Assembly (NCBI GenBank): GCA_029959085.1
Contig: JARWIR010000039.1
Span: 5,456,001-5,520,000 of the forward strand
Length of the DNA stretch: 64,000 nucleotides
Direction of reading: 5' to 3'
Source: Nemophila menziesii
Taxonomy: Eukaryota; Streptophyta; Magnoliopsida; Boraginales; Hydrophyllaceae
Position 1 is the stretch's first letter. Every line of letters begins with the position of its first letter. A model generated the notes under the pieces. That model saw only the letters and a list, made by a program, of their open reading frames with translations, was not told the origin of the DNA and ran no database searches. A program made the position numbers and the translations under genes. Below are positions 11,472 to 22,119 of this stretch, one piece after another.

Positions 11472-14400
11472 CTAATCAGTTTCATATCCGCTATTGTCTA
11501 TAGGCTCCTCATCACTATCAATCGTAATAGGTTCCTCATCTCCGTACTCCTCCCATGTGTCATCTAACATCTCCTCGTTTTCATCAAAAACTAAGTCAAC
11601 ATGCAAATCACTGATGAGTGTCTCCGTGTCAAACACGATCTATTCGGTAGTTGCCAGGTCTTGTCGTGAGTAATCAGTTTGCGTGTTAATCAAATGAGTC
11701 GTGATACGCGTGTTTTCAGTAGATACTGACTCTGCACCCCATAACTCGGGGCTCCACCCGTGACGATCGTGGAATACCAAACGCCTTTCGATCCTTTCAT
11801 TGTTTTCTTTGTGCTTATCTCGTCAATGTAAAACACCTTTTTGGCTTGAGTTGCTAAGATGTATGGTTCAGTCTCCCACCAAAAGTTAGATGTGTTGATG
11901 AAGTTTACATTGTGTTCTTTCCTTACCTTCGATGTATTATACCACTTACAAGCGAATAGCACAACAAAACAACCATCATTGAATGTAACCTCTATAATTT
12001 TTACTAATTCACCGTAAAAAGGGGTCTCTTTATACATTGTAGATACTCTGTAATCATGAGTCACTCTTTTTTCTCCTTTTGCCCTCGTAACCCATTTAAC
12101 ACCATTCACGATACATGAATCGTATATGTGGACCAGACCATAAGACATGCTGGCTAGGGACACTATCTCAGGTGTAGCTATTGGATCACCAGCCATGCGT
12201 ATGGCATGAATCTAGCAAATGTAAAAAGGGTTGTTAATAGTCAAATCAGGAGAGTTTCCAAATATGGAAAGTTTCTATAAATGAAAAGTTTCTAAAAAGG
12301 AAAAGTTTACAAATAAGGCAAGTTTCCAAATAAGAGAAGTCTACAAATAAGGTAAGTTTTTAAATAAAGAACGTTTCCAAATAAGGAAAGTCTACAAATA
12401 AGGTAAGTTTCTAAATAAAGAACGTTTCCAAATAAGGCAAGTTTCCTAATAAAGAAAGTTTCCAAATAAGGCAAGTCTACAAATAAGGTAAGTTTCTAAA
12501 TAAATAACGTTTCCAAATAAGGCCAGTTTCCAAATAAAGAAAGTTTCCAAATAAGGCAAGTCTACAAATAAGGTAAGTTTCTAATTAAAGAACGTTTCCA
12601 AATAAGGCAAGTCTACAAATAAGGTAAGTTTCTAATTAAATAACAATTCCAAATAAGGAAAGCCTACAAATAAATTAAGTTTCTAATTAAAGAACTTTTC
12701 CAAATAAGACAAGTTTCCAAATATATAAAATTTTCCAAATAAGGAAAGTCCACAACTTAATATACATGTTACGTACCTTTTCCAAAAACCACTCCGTAAA
12801 TGTTTGTCGGTGCATCTCCTCCACTACTTTAGCCGTCCCTAATAGCATGGATTTGTGTTCTCTAAATCGTAAGAAAATAATAAAAATTAAGGAGCAAAAA
12901 ATTTTTTTAACATAAATTATGTTAACTTACGTCATATATGTTTCGATCTCGTCGCAATTATTCAGAATGTACCAATTGATTTGATCCTTCATTTTACGTG
13001 GTATATGACCAAACTCTTTTTCACCAATGTGAGTACACTGACTCTTAAAAACGGTGAGCTCTTTCGGTTTGGGTAGTGGGTCGTTGTATCTACCCGGATC
13101 ATTGAACTTTGTCTTTTCTTTTCGAAGACGTCGTGATATGAATGTCAATGTCTCTTCAACAACATAACCCTCGGCGATTGAACCCTCTGGCCTAGCAGGG
13201 TTCCGAATATACTCTTTTAACTTTTTCAAATACCTTTCAAATGGATATATCCACCGTATTTGAACGGGACCCCTAATAATGATTCGTCGTATAAGTGTAT
13301 CACCGAGTGGATCATTATACCAAAAAATGCGGAAGGTAAAATCAATTTTAGTTTGCACATCATTCAACCACTCCCGCCTTACCCGCTTTCTTGCTCTAAT
13401 TCTTGTTACAAACGACTCTAAACAGGTTAGCCAACCCAATAATCACATCACTAATTGTTTTATCCTCTATAAGTCCAGGTAAACTAGCCACAAAAAGATA
13501 TTGCATCACTACGTGACAGTCATGGGATTTCATTCCAATAATCTTACCCGTGTCGCTTTGTACATTATTCCTCAAACTAGACGCAAAACCATCACGAAAC
13601 TTTTGTGTCTTCAACCACTCAAAAAATAATTTCTGCTTATCAGTAAACAACGTATACTTTCCTTGCTTGAGTATCGATTTACCTCCTCTTGTTATTAACC
13701 ACAATTATTTCCTGATGTTCATATCCTTAAGATCCATTCTCACCTTCGCGTTATCTTTGATGGTTTCCCATCAAGTCCTACAACTATACCGCGCAAGCTA
13801 TCGCAAATAATCTTCTCGCAATGTATAACATCGATGTTATGTTTTACCACATTTTCCGACCAATAAGGTAAGCGGTAAAAAATACTCTTCTTTTTCCAGT
13901 TAAACTCGCGAGGACCCGTTTTTTCATCACTTTTCCCCCAAAATCCTTTTGTTTACCAGGAAACACAATGGGCAACCCATCTAGTTGTATTTGAATATCT
14001 GTTGGACTATATTTCCTCGGGGGGGGGGCCTCATATCTTCACCGGGAGACAAAATTTTATCTTTTCGGAGCCGGTGTTTCTTAGATAACCATCGTCTATG
14101 ATCAAAATATACTACACATTTTTTCACCCTCAACGACGGAGTAGAATCCATGCATTCTGGACATGCTAAGTAACCTTGACTCGACCATCCTGAAGTGTAT
14201 GACCTAGCGGGGTAATCATTAGTCATGGACAACAAATAAACTTTCATCGTAAACTCTTGCTTCGTAAGGGCATCATACGTAAGGATCCCTTTATCCCACA
14301 ACTCGTCCAACTCATCTATCATAGGGCGGAGGTAGACATTCATGTCCTTACCGAGTGAACGAGGACCTGGAATCAACAAACAAAGCTAAAATGTGGTTTT

Positions 14401-14656
14401 CTTTATGCATACCCACGGTGATAAGTTATATACAGTCAATATAGCTGGCCACATGTTGTACGAGTTGTTCTGCATAGAGAAATGACAAAAACCATCGATA
14501 CGGAGACCCAAATATACATTACGAGGTTTGCTAGCAAACTCGGGATGTAGCGCTACAAATCGCTTCCAACTATCACCATCAAGCGGATGGTGCCATATCA
14601 TGTCTTCGGCTGTGTGTTTCGATGCGTATAGACGCTATAACCTCGGGGCAATCGAA
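11472..14656 (-). pseudogene. TNP2-like CACTA transposase, N-terminus lost
   Basis: In coding order on the minus strand, 14601-14386 carries HPLDGDSWKRF, NVYLGLRIDGF and PAILTVYNLSPW. Next, 14379-13981 carries LIPGPRSLGKDMNVYLRP, DELWDKGILTYDA and a GWSSQGYLACPECM zinc-ribbon-like segment. All of this is Transposase_21 (tnp2) type. At 13704-13396 comes GMKSHDCHVVMQYL, and at 13439-12927 the DUF4218-type GPVQIRWIYPFERYLK with EGSIAEGYVVEE. A short exon is near 12858-12774. An intron full of 17-bp repeats follows, then the DUF4216-type segment at 12196-11690 (VTFNDGCFVVLFACKW, ILATQAKKVFYI). The acidic tail ends GYETD at the TAG at 11472. The N-terminal Transpos_assoc domain is absent because the element is truncated at 14656. 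The frames around 13439-13396 and 14386-14379 are shifted. Confidence 0.9.
12240..12750. repeat. 17-bp minisatellite in a TNP2 intron
   Basis: About 30 degenerate units of TTTCCAAATAAGGCAAG and variants (CTACAAATAAGGTAAG, TTTCTAAATAAAGAACG) fill the intron between the DUF4218 and DUF4216 parts of the transposase gene. Scattered single relatives (GGAAAGTTTCC-like) also occur near 8800-8900 and 9830-10030 in the same element. Confidence 0.85.
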
Positions 14657-16141
14657 AAAAAACAAAGCTTTTTATGGGTACTTTCTATAGTCAAAAACAT
14701 CATGGGTGTTTTTTTAAAAAATAATTTAACTTTTGGGTCTTCAAATCCAAAATTAGAAGACCCTATTGGTAAATGACTTTAAATAAGTAGAAAGTGGCAT
14801 AGTAGTCTCTTTGTTGTTGAATAATTTAGACCTTTATAAAAATTCAACTAGGATTTACTTATCATTTTTAAGAAACACAGACTCCAAGAAGTACCTTGGT
14901 TTAATATTTTCCATAACAATTTTTTTGAGATTCTTATTATATCTATGACGTAATATTTTTTTAGTGAGTGCTCTGTATTCCAAAATTATTTTGACATGTT
15001 GTTTCTTCGTCATTCCTATACTTATCTCTACTAAAATACATTTGACTTTTTGAATCTTGTTACAGTTGCCTATCCCTCCAATTATGTTACCAAAGAGTAA
15101 TTATGCACCAAGGGTCGAACATAATCTCTTGCCATGTCTTTTTAGTGTTACACATATCATTAGTTTTAATATTTTTTAAGTCAAAGTACACTTTTTAGGA
15201 GTTTTACTTGAATTAAAAAAAATTAAAATTATTAGTTTAAGAAATTTATTAGTCTATGGTTTAATGACCATCACTTATAATCACCTAATTTATAATAACG
15301 AATTCTTCAATTTTCTTATTTTTGATTTTTATCCCTTTTGATAAAGTAACTACTTGAAATAATGTCACTTAATTATTTATACACATATCTTCTTCTTACA
15401 TTTGAGATATTTTTAACCAAGAATAAAGGATAGATGAATAAAATAAATGAGAATAAAAAATACATATCTATTTCAACATTTCAAGATGGATAATGCAGCC
15501 TGTACAAAAAGGTAAATCATTTTCTTTGAAATTACGATTTTAATTATTTTTTACCATTTTAGGTTTAATTTAAGATAAAGAGTCTAGTAAAAATTGTATT
15601 TTAATTATATGAAATTATCTTGTTTTTTAGTTTTACTCTACTTAATTGAAGTTTAATTGATTATACTTATGACTAAATAAAATAAAATATTTAATTTATT
15701 TCATGCATTTGTAATAGATTATTTATTTAACTATATATATATTTGACAGAAAAGATTGGTGGCCATGTCATTTCAACAGAAAAAAACAATCATGAACAAT
15801 AGATGTTGTGATATTGGTAAGTTTTATCTCTATCTAATAATTGTATGTCAGACCTCAAATTGAAAAAAATAAGAAAATAGAGATAATCTTATAAACCTAA
15901 TTAAAATAACCTTAGTACTAATAAATTATAAAAATATGTGTGTTTTTCTACTTGTTGGAAGGCTTCGCTACAACAAAGTTGCCACTTAAATATCTACACA
16001 AGTGTAATTTAGGTAAATTGATTCATATTTTGAAGTTCGTTAAGGTTCTACTACATATTATTTTCAACTAAGCTAATTTGGGTGTTTATTCTTCCCATGT
16101 AAAAGTCGTATAACTTATAATGATCACAAATGACAAAACAT

Positions 16142-16258
16142 TTATTTGGCTCGTGTTTTCTTATATTTTTGTCCATATTCTAAGGTTTATAAGTATTTTC
16201 ATTTGGCTCGTATTTTCTTATATTTTTGTCCATATTCTAAGGTTTATAAGTATTTTTC
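16142..16258. repeat. 58-bp tandem duplication inside block A
   Basis: ATTTGGCTCGTGTTTTC with its following TATATTTTTGTCCATATTC segment occurs twice in a row, from 16142 and from 16200. The same doubling is present in unit 3 (from 45546). It is single in unit 2 (near 33960) and in the fragments near 4190 and 39635. Confidence 0.9.
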
Positions 16259-16935
16259 ATCTCCCTATTAAAAGAGTTATATCTCTAGGCATGTCAGGTT
16301 TAATGACTATCTTTTGTTTTTCAAAAATTCCATATAGAGCTCTTTCATCTATTAATTTTAAATTATCTTCCAACTATTATCATTTTACTTATTACTAATT
16401 ATGGGTTTGTGACCTTAGCTTCTAGTAACATTTTTTTTGATTCTTCTATGTCAAAAAGAGCTTCTCCCTCTAACGTTTACTTTGTATCTAAACAAGTAAT
16501 CCATCTTCTAGTGAGTTTTCTATATGTTTGGCTCAAAACAGTATGTTAGGAGAATTAATTACTCGTTTTGGAAGCTGATGGCTTTAATGAGAAAAACCTA
16601 AGAGATAGATACCCTACTTATATACTTTCATTAAGACTAGTTATATGTCTAACAATGTCTTTCTCTTAAAATTTGAAACACGTGTTAGATTACTCCGTGC
16701 AATCATCGATAATTATGATCCATACAAAATGTATTTCCTATAATCATGCTTCCTTATTTTAATTTTATTTATTTATTTTGGTGTATTTTATATCAATATC
16801 TTAGTATTTGTGACTTATATATTGAATGCTTGAAACTATCATATTCCAACCAAAAAAAAAAAACATGTGATGAGTAGTTCTCTTATCGGTTTATGAATAA
16901 TAGAAGGGCATATTTAAATCTGTTAGTTTTTTTAT

Positions 16936-17080
16936 TTGGTTATATTTATGGGTTTTATACTGAATTTGTGTTACTATACGAGGACTAGAATTTGCAAATT
17001 TGGTTTTAACAACAAATTTCACTATCCAGGGATTGAATACCCGGTGAAATTCAACATATATTGTTTCCCGATACTACAGG
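16936..17080 (+). pseudogene. CCCH zinc-finger gene relic (unit 1, block A)
   Basis: The + strand reads CYYTRTRICKFGFNNKFHYP, then PVKFNIYCFPI. The first two cysteines keep the C-x7-C spacing and the CKFG core of a plant CCCH finger. The third cysteine has become N and the histidine Y, so zinc binding would be lost. The following P-rich linker (PV.FN.YG.P) matches the kind of linker seen after such fingers. It is a short fragment with no start or end of a gene. An open frame of 62 codons covers it, but that is probably accidental. Confidence 0.6.
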
Positions 17081-17399
17081 ATTTTCTTTTTTTATTAATT
17101 CTTTCTTCTGTATTTTTTTTGTGATGCTATGTAATTTCAAAGTTATAGTATTTACTTTTTTAAATAATTAAAATATAAATATAAAAGTATAAATATTGAT
17201 ATAATTTTAGCGATGCTATGTAAAATAGGTGTGGTGGTGATTTTCCCTAAAATGTAGCTTTCGTTGTGTTATTTTGCACCATTTTTAGATAAATGCTATC
17301 TTTTAAGTTTATTTCATTGAAGGGATGAAAATTACGAAGTGGTGTATGCCCATGTTTGTATTTTGACAGTGGTAATTAATTTTTTTTGTTTCTTTATAT

Positions 17400-18120
17400 T
17401 TACCTTAAAAAAATTGGGAGGGATAGCCCCCGAACTTCCATATATATAAAGTCCCCCTCATTTATCTTCTGGATCCTCCCCTGCTCATGCTGGTGGAGGT
17501 GGCATTGTGAGAACAGTTTTTCTTAGGCGTGACCTTTTGTATCTCATTAATTGTGGGTGAGAAGAAGAAATTGCTTGCTTAAGTAAAAGACCCCTGAAAA
17601 TACAAAACAGTACCCCCTGAAAATGCAAAACAGTTGGTATATACCCCCTGAACATACAAAACCGTGGGTACAGAGCTGAGATCCGAGATATAAAGAAATT
17701 GATCTAAGAACGACGAATGGGGGTTGCTTTGTTGGAGATCTGGTGCAAGAGAGTGGTGGCGAAGGTGGGATGGTGAGATCCGAGCAGCGTCGGTTTTATG
17801 GTGCCGATGGTGGAGAACAGGGTTTCTTGTGCAAAGGAACGGTGGATTATCAGATCCACGCCGACGACATGCTCCTGGAGGTGGTCTTCTGTGTGCAACA
17901 GATCTTGTAGAAGTGAGATGGTGAAGGTTGGTCACGTCGGCGGCTTTGACGGAGGATAGGTGACACTAGAGTGATCGTAGGGAAGGTGAGAGCTGTGAGA
18001 ACTGAGGGAAGGTGACATCGGAGGGAGTGGTTTTCTGATGTAGATCGCAGAGAAAGGGGGAGGGTGGATTTATAATTTTCTAAACCCAATGGGAAGGGAG
18101 GGTGGTTTTATGGTGTTTTT
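17400..18120 (-). other. Block U: leader-like CT-rich DNA with short TATACCCCC repeats
   Basis: This stretch is far more GC-rich than its surroundings. At 17586-17680 a ~31-bp unit (CCCCTGAAAATGCAAAACAG then GTGGGTATATA) recurs about three times. On the minus strand, a TATAAATCC near 18070 is followed by a C/T-rich, purine-poor stretch, which is what a plant promoter plus 5' leader or first exon would look like. Related sequence lies at 34062-34160 plus 35310-35600, and a truncated form at 46830-47100. The minus frames of 118 and 79 codons are not conserved between copies, so I do not call a protein. Confidence 0.5.
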
Positions 18121-18753
18121 TTAGTTGGATTCTAATGATCTACTTAGTTTGACCTTTGATTGAAAAACTACATGTTGTTTGGGATTTTATTCATCTTTTA
18201 CGCCTACTTTTTTTAGTGTGGTTATTAGGCCAAAATAAAAAATTGTTACAAAATTGAAGGAACTTAGTTTTAGAATGAATCTTTTTTAGATCATATTTTA
18301 TTGTAGTTTTCCCTTTTTAGACCAAGTAACTTTTTTACCGATTATGTCTCTTTTCTTTGTTCAGATTTATGATGAATTTTATGATCTAACAGATGAAGAA
18401 ACTTAAATTCTCAATACTAAAATAATATAATTTTTTAGAGATATGATCAATATATATTATACTTTAATTGTACTCACTTCATAAAAATAAAATTTGACCG
18501 GTATTTGATGATCAATCCATGGGCCAATCATGTGAGAATGTGTTTTGACCAAGGGTTTGTTGAGTAAAATTTTAAAGAAAATAAAAGATAGTGGTCTAAA
18601 TTGAGCAAGATGATGGTTTTATTCAGCAAAAGAAAATAAAGATAATGAACCTCATAATCTTTTTAGACTGTGTTATTCTTGAACCATATATTTTTCCCTA
18701 GGATACATCTTAGTCTTAATGCACAACTTATATTTTTCTTGTTGAAATTCCAG
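18121..18753. repeat. Block T, part upstream of the TOPLESS-related exons (unit 1)
   Basis: The sequence matches 35600-36245 and, from ATTTATGATGAATTTTATG onward, 51835-52182. Landmarks are GATCTAACAGATGAA and CCATGGGCCAATCATG. No exon was recognised here. It may contain intron sequence of the captured TOPLESS-related gene. Confidence 0.6.
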
Positions 18754-19480
18754 ATTGTTGGTTTAGATTCCACTATATGGGAGAGAAAACATAGTACAAC
18801 ATTTCTAAATCCATTGTTCATTCCATCAAAAGTTTCAAGGACATACATACAACTTAATCAAGACCAAATTCACCTTCTTGTTGTACATGAGACACAATTT
18901 GCAGTTTACTACACAACACTCCAACTTAAAAAGCAGGTTCTCTCTCTCTTTATCTCACTCAATCACACACGTACACACACAAAAGGTCCCGAGTTGTTAT
19001 GTGTTTGACATAATAAATTTTCATCCAATTCTATAGTGGGTGATTGGAAACTTCTATGCTTGGATTTGCCATGCAACACTGTCATGCGATAGCCAGATGA
19101 TATATGTTGTTCTCACAAATGGAACTATATTGATAATTGATGCTTTGAATCTTTACCTAAGATTTGAGATCGATCCATCTGCTTATCTTCCATCTTGTTT
19201 CAGGTGAGAAATTTATTAAACTTAAATACAATCTATAAAATAAATTATTGAAACGGTGTCATATATATGTACTACATGATTCGATTTTATATGTACAATA
19301 ATAATGTATGTATGGACTTTAATTGTTTATGCAGCTCTCATGCATATCCGTTGATAGTTGCTGTTCACCCACATAAGTGAAACCAGTTTGCTTTGGGATT
19401 ATCTGACGATCGAGTTATCATGGTTGAACCTCAAGAATCTCAAGGGGAATGGATGCCTTTGATATCGAGTTCAAAATGAA
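18754..19480 (+). pseudogene. TOPLESS-related co-repressor gene fragment, unit 1
   Basis: Three consecutive exons of a plant Groucho/TUP1-type co-repressor (TPL/TPR) are present, from the C-terminal WD40 part. Exon a (18754-18936) encodes ST.WERK and NQDQIHLLVVHETQFAVYY. Exon b (19037-19203) encodes CHATLSCDSQMIYVV and EIDPSAYLPSCF. Exon c (19335-~19480) encodes SSHAYPLIVAVHPHK, then NQFALGLSDDRV and EPQESQGEW. Splice signals fit (CAG/ATTG, GCAG/GTTC, TATAG/TGGG, CAG/GTGAG, GCAG/CTCT), and the reading frame crosses the b/c junction. A TGA at 19378-19380 interrupts HPHK*NQ. The N-terminal LisH/CTLH part is absent, so no functional co-repressor is possible. Identification rests on family memory of HQDQ.H.LVVHETQ and NPSAYLPAS motifs. 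Confidence 0.88.
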
Positions 19481-21088
19481 CAAAGAAATGGACTTGTAGA
19501 TAGTTTTCCATCATTACAAAAAACGAGACTTACATATTCATTGTCTTTATAGAATAATGTTTATGACAAATTTCTTGTGTACGAGGATTAGACTCATTGG
19601 GTTATCGTAAAGTCTTATTTTATCTTTTTTTTTGGAAATAATCATCTGAAATAATTTTAGATATTTAAAAATATTCTAAACCTTTAAAATGACTTGAAAA
19701 GCACTAGATATATGATTTTCAAATTAGTCATTTAAAGTAATTTTAGATATCAAAATATTTTTAATATTTTTACAAATATATTAATTTTTATTGAAAATCG
19801 CTTTTAACTTTAAAATAAATAATATCAAACATGTTGATATATTATATACATGGTTGATATTATTAAAGGTTAATAAATTGCAATAGAATAAAAATAGTGT
19901 CAAGTATGGAAGAAGAATGTATTAGCAAGATTTATAAACCATTGGTATTGTTAATATTCTACCTAAAATTTGATTTTTTGCGTGAAAATTTTGGAATGGA
20001 GCAATTCCAAAGAAAACAAATCTTGTAAAGAGGAAATTTGTAAGTGATTCGATCCGCGAATGGTGTGAAATGGGAGATGAAAAAACTAAACATTTGTGTC
20101 TTAGACAAAGTAATCTTTACTTTTATTGATCCATCAGATGGGCTTTGAAGCATAATCGCAAATGAAAAATTTGAATTGAATGTTCCTAGATAGGGATGTC
20201 AGTGGTTCTGGTTTAAAATAGGGGAATGTAGGTTTGGTGTTTTCTACAAGTTTCACCATCCACACTATCAGCGATTTGGAGTATTGATATAGTACCGCCA
20301 GCTCAGTGATCTGGAGTATCGTATATGGTTCCTGGTTATGGGGTTGCGCCTCATATGTGGCCTTAAGAAAATGGTTTTGAAATCGAAAATCGTTATACGT
20401 TCTTTGTTAAATGTACTAAAGACACTTTTAAACGTTAAAAAATTATAGTTATACATGTATAACTAGCTTTCAGTGTTAATTTTTTCTTCTTCTTATGTTT
20501 ATTTCTCTATGTACTTATAAATCATATAATTATCTCTAGTTTTGATTGTTGTGAATATTCATATTTCACCTTTATGAAATGTTTGACATGGTTTTATATG
20601 TTGTCTTGTGACCTCTTTTATCTTTTCTATCCATGGTACCTGAATCTAGTTTCAAGTGGGATCCTCGAGGAGCAAATGATTTCTAAATATGTTCAAGGAA
20701 CAATTAATTATATATTTCTTTTGTTTTTTTCTCTTATCAATTTCCATCGCAAGGGGAATTACTCTTCTCATTAGCCATAGCGAAATAGATTAAACTTGAT
20801 TGGAATATTATATCTCATTAGATGTTTGTTATAGTTACCTTATATATTTTATGGTTTTCTCCTACTCTCTTGACTAGATGAAACTAATTTTTTACTGAGG
20901 TTTAATTTGGATTATTAGGTGGTTATTATAGTTCACAAGTATAGTGTTATTATTAAAGAGAGTAGGAAATCGTTAAATACAAGAATTGGGAAAGTATTGT
21001 GAGAGATGTGAACTTATTCATCACATTAAATATTTCTTTATTAATACTCTATTAAACTTATTGATCATATTTTTTAATAAAATAATTC
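19481..21088. repeat. Unit 1, end of block T and start of block Z
   Basis: 19481-20460 matches 36960-37690 and 52925-53617 (landmarks CGATCCGCGAATGGTGTG, CATAATCGCAAA, TAGATAGGGATG). 20560-21088 matches 37910-38430 and 4640-5010. It contains no recognised coding sequence. An ~250-bp AT-rich stretch at 19640-19890 is shared with unit 3 but missing from unit 2. Confidence 0.65.
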
Positions 21089-21124
21089 TTGCACTACTGG
21101 ATTCGCGCTGTTTACCCACGAAAA

Positions 21125-21395
21125 TTTAGCGACGACCCGTAATTCGCCGCTAATCTTTTGAAATTAGCGACGACAAAAACTTACCGGCAAAAAAACAGGC
21201 GTCGTTAATTAGCGACAACAGAATTCGTCGTCATTTAATTGTATTTCGTCGCTATTTGGTTTTTTTTTATTTTTTTTTATTGCCGATCTGTCGTCGCTAT
21301 CTTAGCGACACGCGTTTTCGTCGTTATTTTGAAGATTAGCGACGAGACATCTGTGTTTAACGACGACCCGTAATTCGTCGCTAATCTCCAATCCT
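21125..21395. repeat. Left subterminal repeat array of CACTA-2
   Basis: TTAGCGACGAC and TTCGTCGCTAAT-type motifs recur in both orientations in the first ~300 bases of the element. They are the expected binding sites for the TNP1/TnpA-class protein. Confidence 0.85.
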
Positions 21396-22119
21396 ATTTA
21401 ATGGAGACAGCAGGTTTTTAACCCACAAAACACACAAAACACCCAAAAAAATCCTCCGATTTTCTCCCAAAAACTCAACTAAATTCCTTTTTTTTTGTAA
21501 TTGCTTCTCCACTTCATCTTGCATCATTCTTGGTTCAATAATCAAGGTGGGGCTCCATTAATATCATCTTTCATCACACAATTTAAGATAATAATTGCAT
21601 GAAATTCACCTTTTAATTTTTTTTTGAATGCTAATTGTGTTTTATTCTTTCTATATGGTTTGATTAGGTGAATTAATAAAACTTTCTTGGTGGAGAATTA
21701 ACATCACTCTTCAATTTATCCATCCAATTTAAGGTATTTCCATTAAATTTCATGCTTTTTAAATTTTTTATTTATTTGATTATATTAACAAGTTGATATA
21801 CCATATGATTAGGTTAATGAATTAAATATTTGTTGGTTGATTATGCATGTGTTGTGTGAATTTATATTTTATGCTCATATATTTTTACTTGTTTATTTAA
21901 TTCATTGTTCTTTTTTAATATATTCCTTCATTTAATGGTTTGTAATTTTTATTCATTCAATGGTTTGTAATATTTATTCATTCAATAAGTTTGTAATTTT
22001 TTTTATTTTGTTTATTGTGTTGTAATTTTTATTCATTTTACTCATTGGGTTGTAATAATTATGTATTTATTTTTTTATATTAATGTAGTCGCATAGTTTA
22101 CTCAAATTGTTGTTAAGAG

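Larger units (their letters stand above)
7524..14656 (-). mobile_element. CACTA/En-Spm element CACTA-1, one end lost
   Basis: The element starts with CACTACAAAAAAAC at 7524; a second terminus-like ACTACTACAG lies at 7562. The next ~300 bases are dense in the subterminal motif TTAGCGACGA or its reverse complement. Two genes run on the minus strand: TNP2-like (14656-11472), then TNP1-like (9612-8239). This is the same order as in the complete CACTA-2. Homology to CACTA-2 stops at about 14656, inside the transposase gene, where the sequence passes into block A. The other terminus, the transposase N-terminus and the host DNA that should follow (equivalent to ~31000-32690) are missing, which indicates a deletion spanning the element edge. 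Confidence 0.9.
14675..17400. repeat. Composite-unit block A, unit 1
   Basis: The block aligns with 32695-34060 (shorter) and 44985-46830. Landmarks are CATGGGTGTT, a GTCTTCAAAT stretch, AGAAAGTGGCATAGTAGT, and TTGGTGGCCATGT. It is AT-rich. Apart from the zinc-finger relic at 16936, I recognise no coding sequence in it. Its left edge abuts the truncated CACTA-1. Confidence 0.75.

Noticed and set aside
17724..18089. Overlapping frames on both strands in block U (61-118 codons)
   Set aside because: They arise from locally higher GC content, are not conserved in frame between units 1 and 2, and match no family I recognise.
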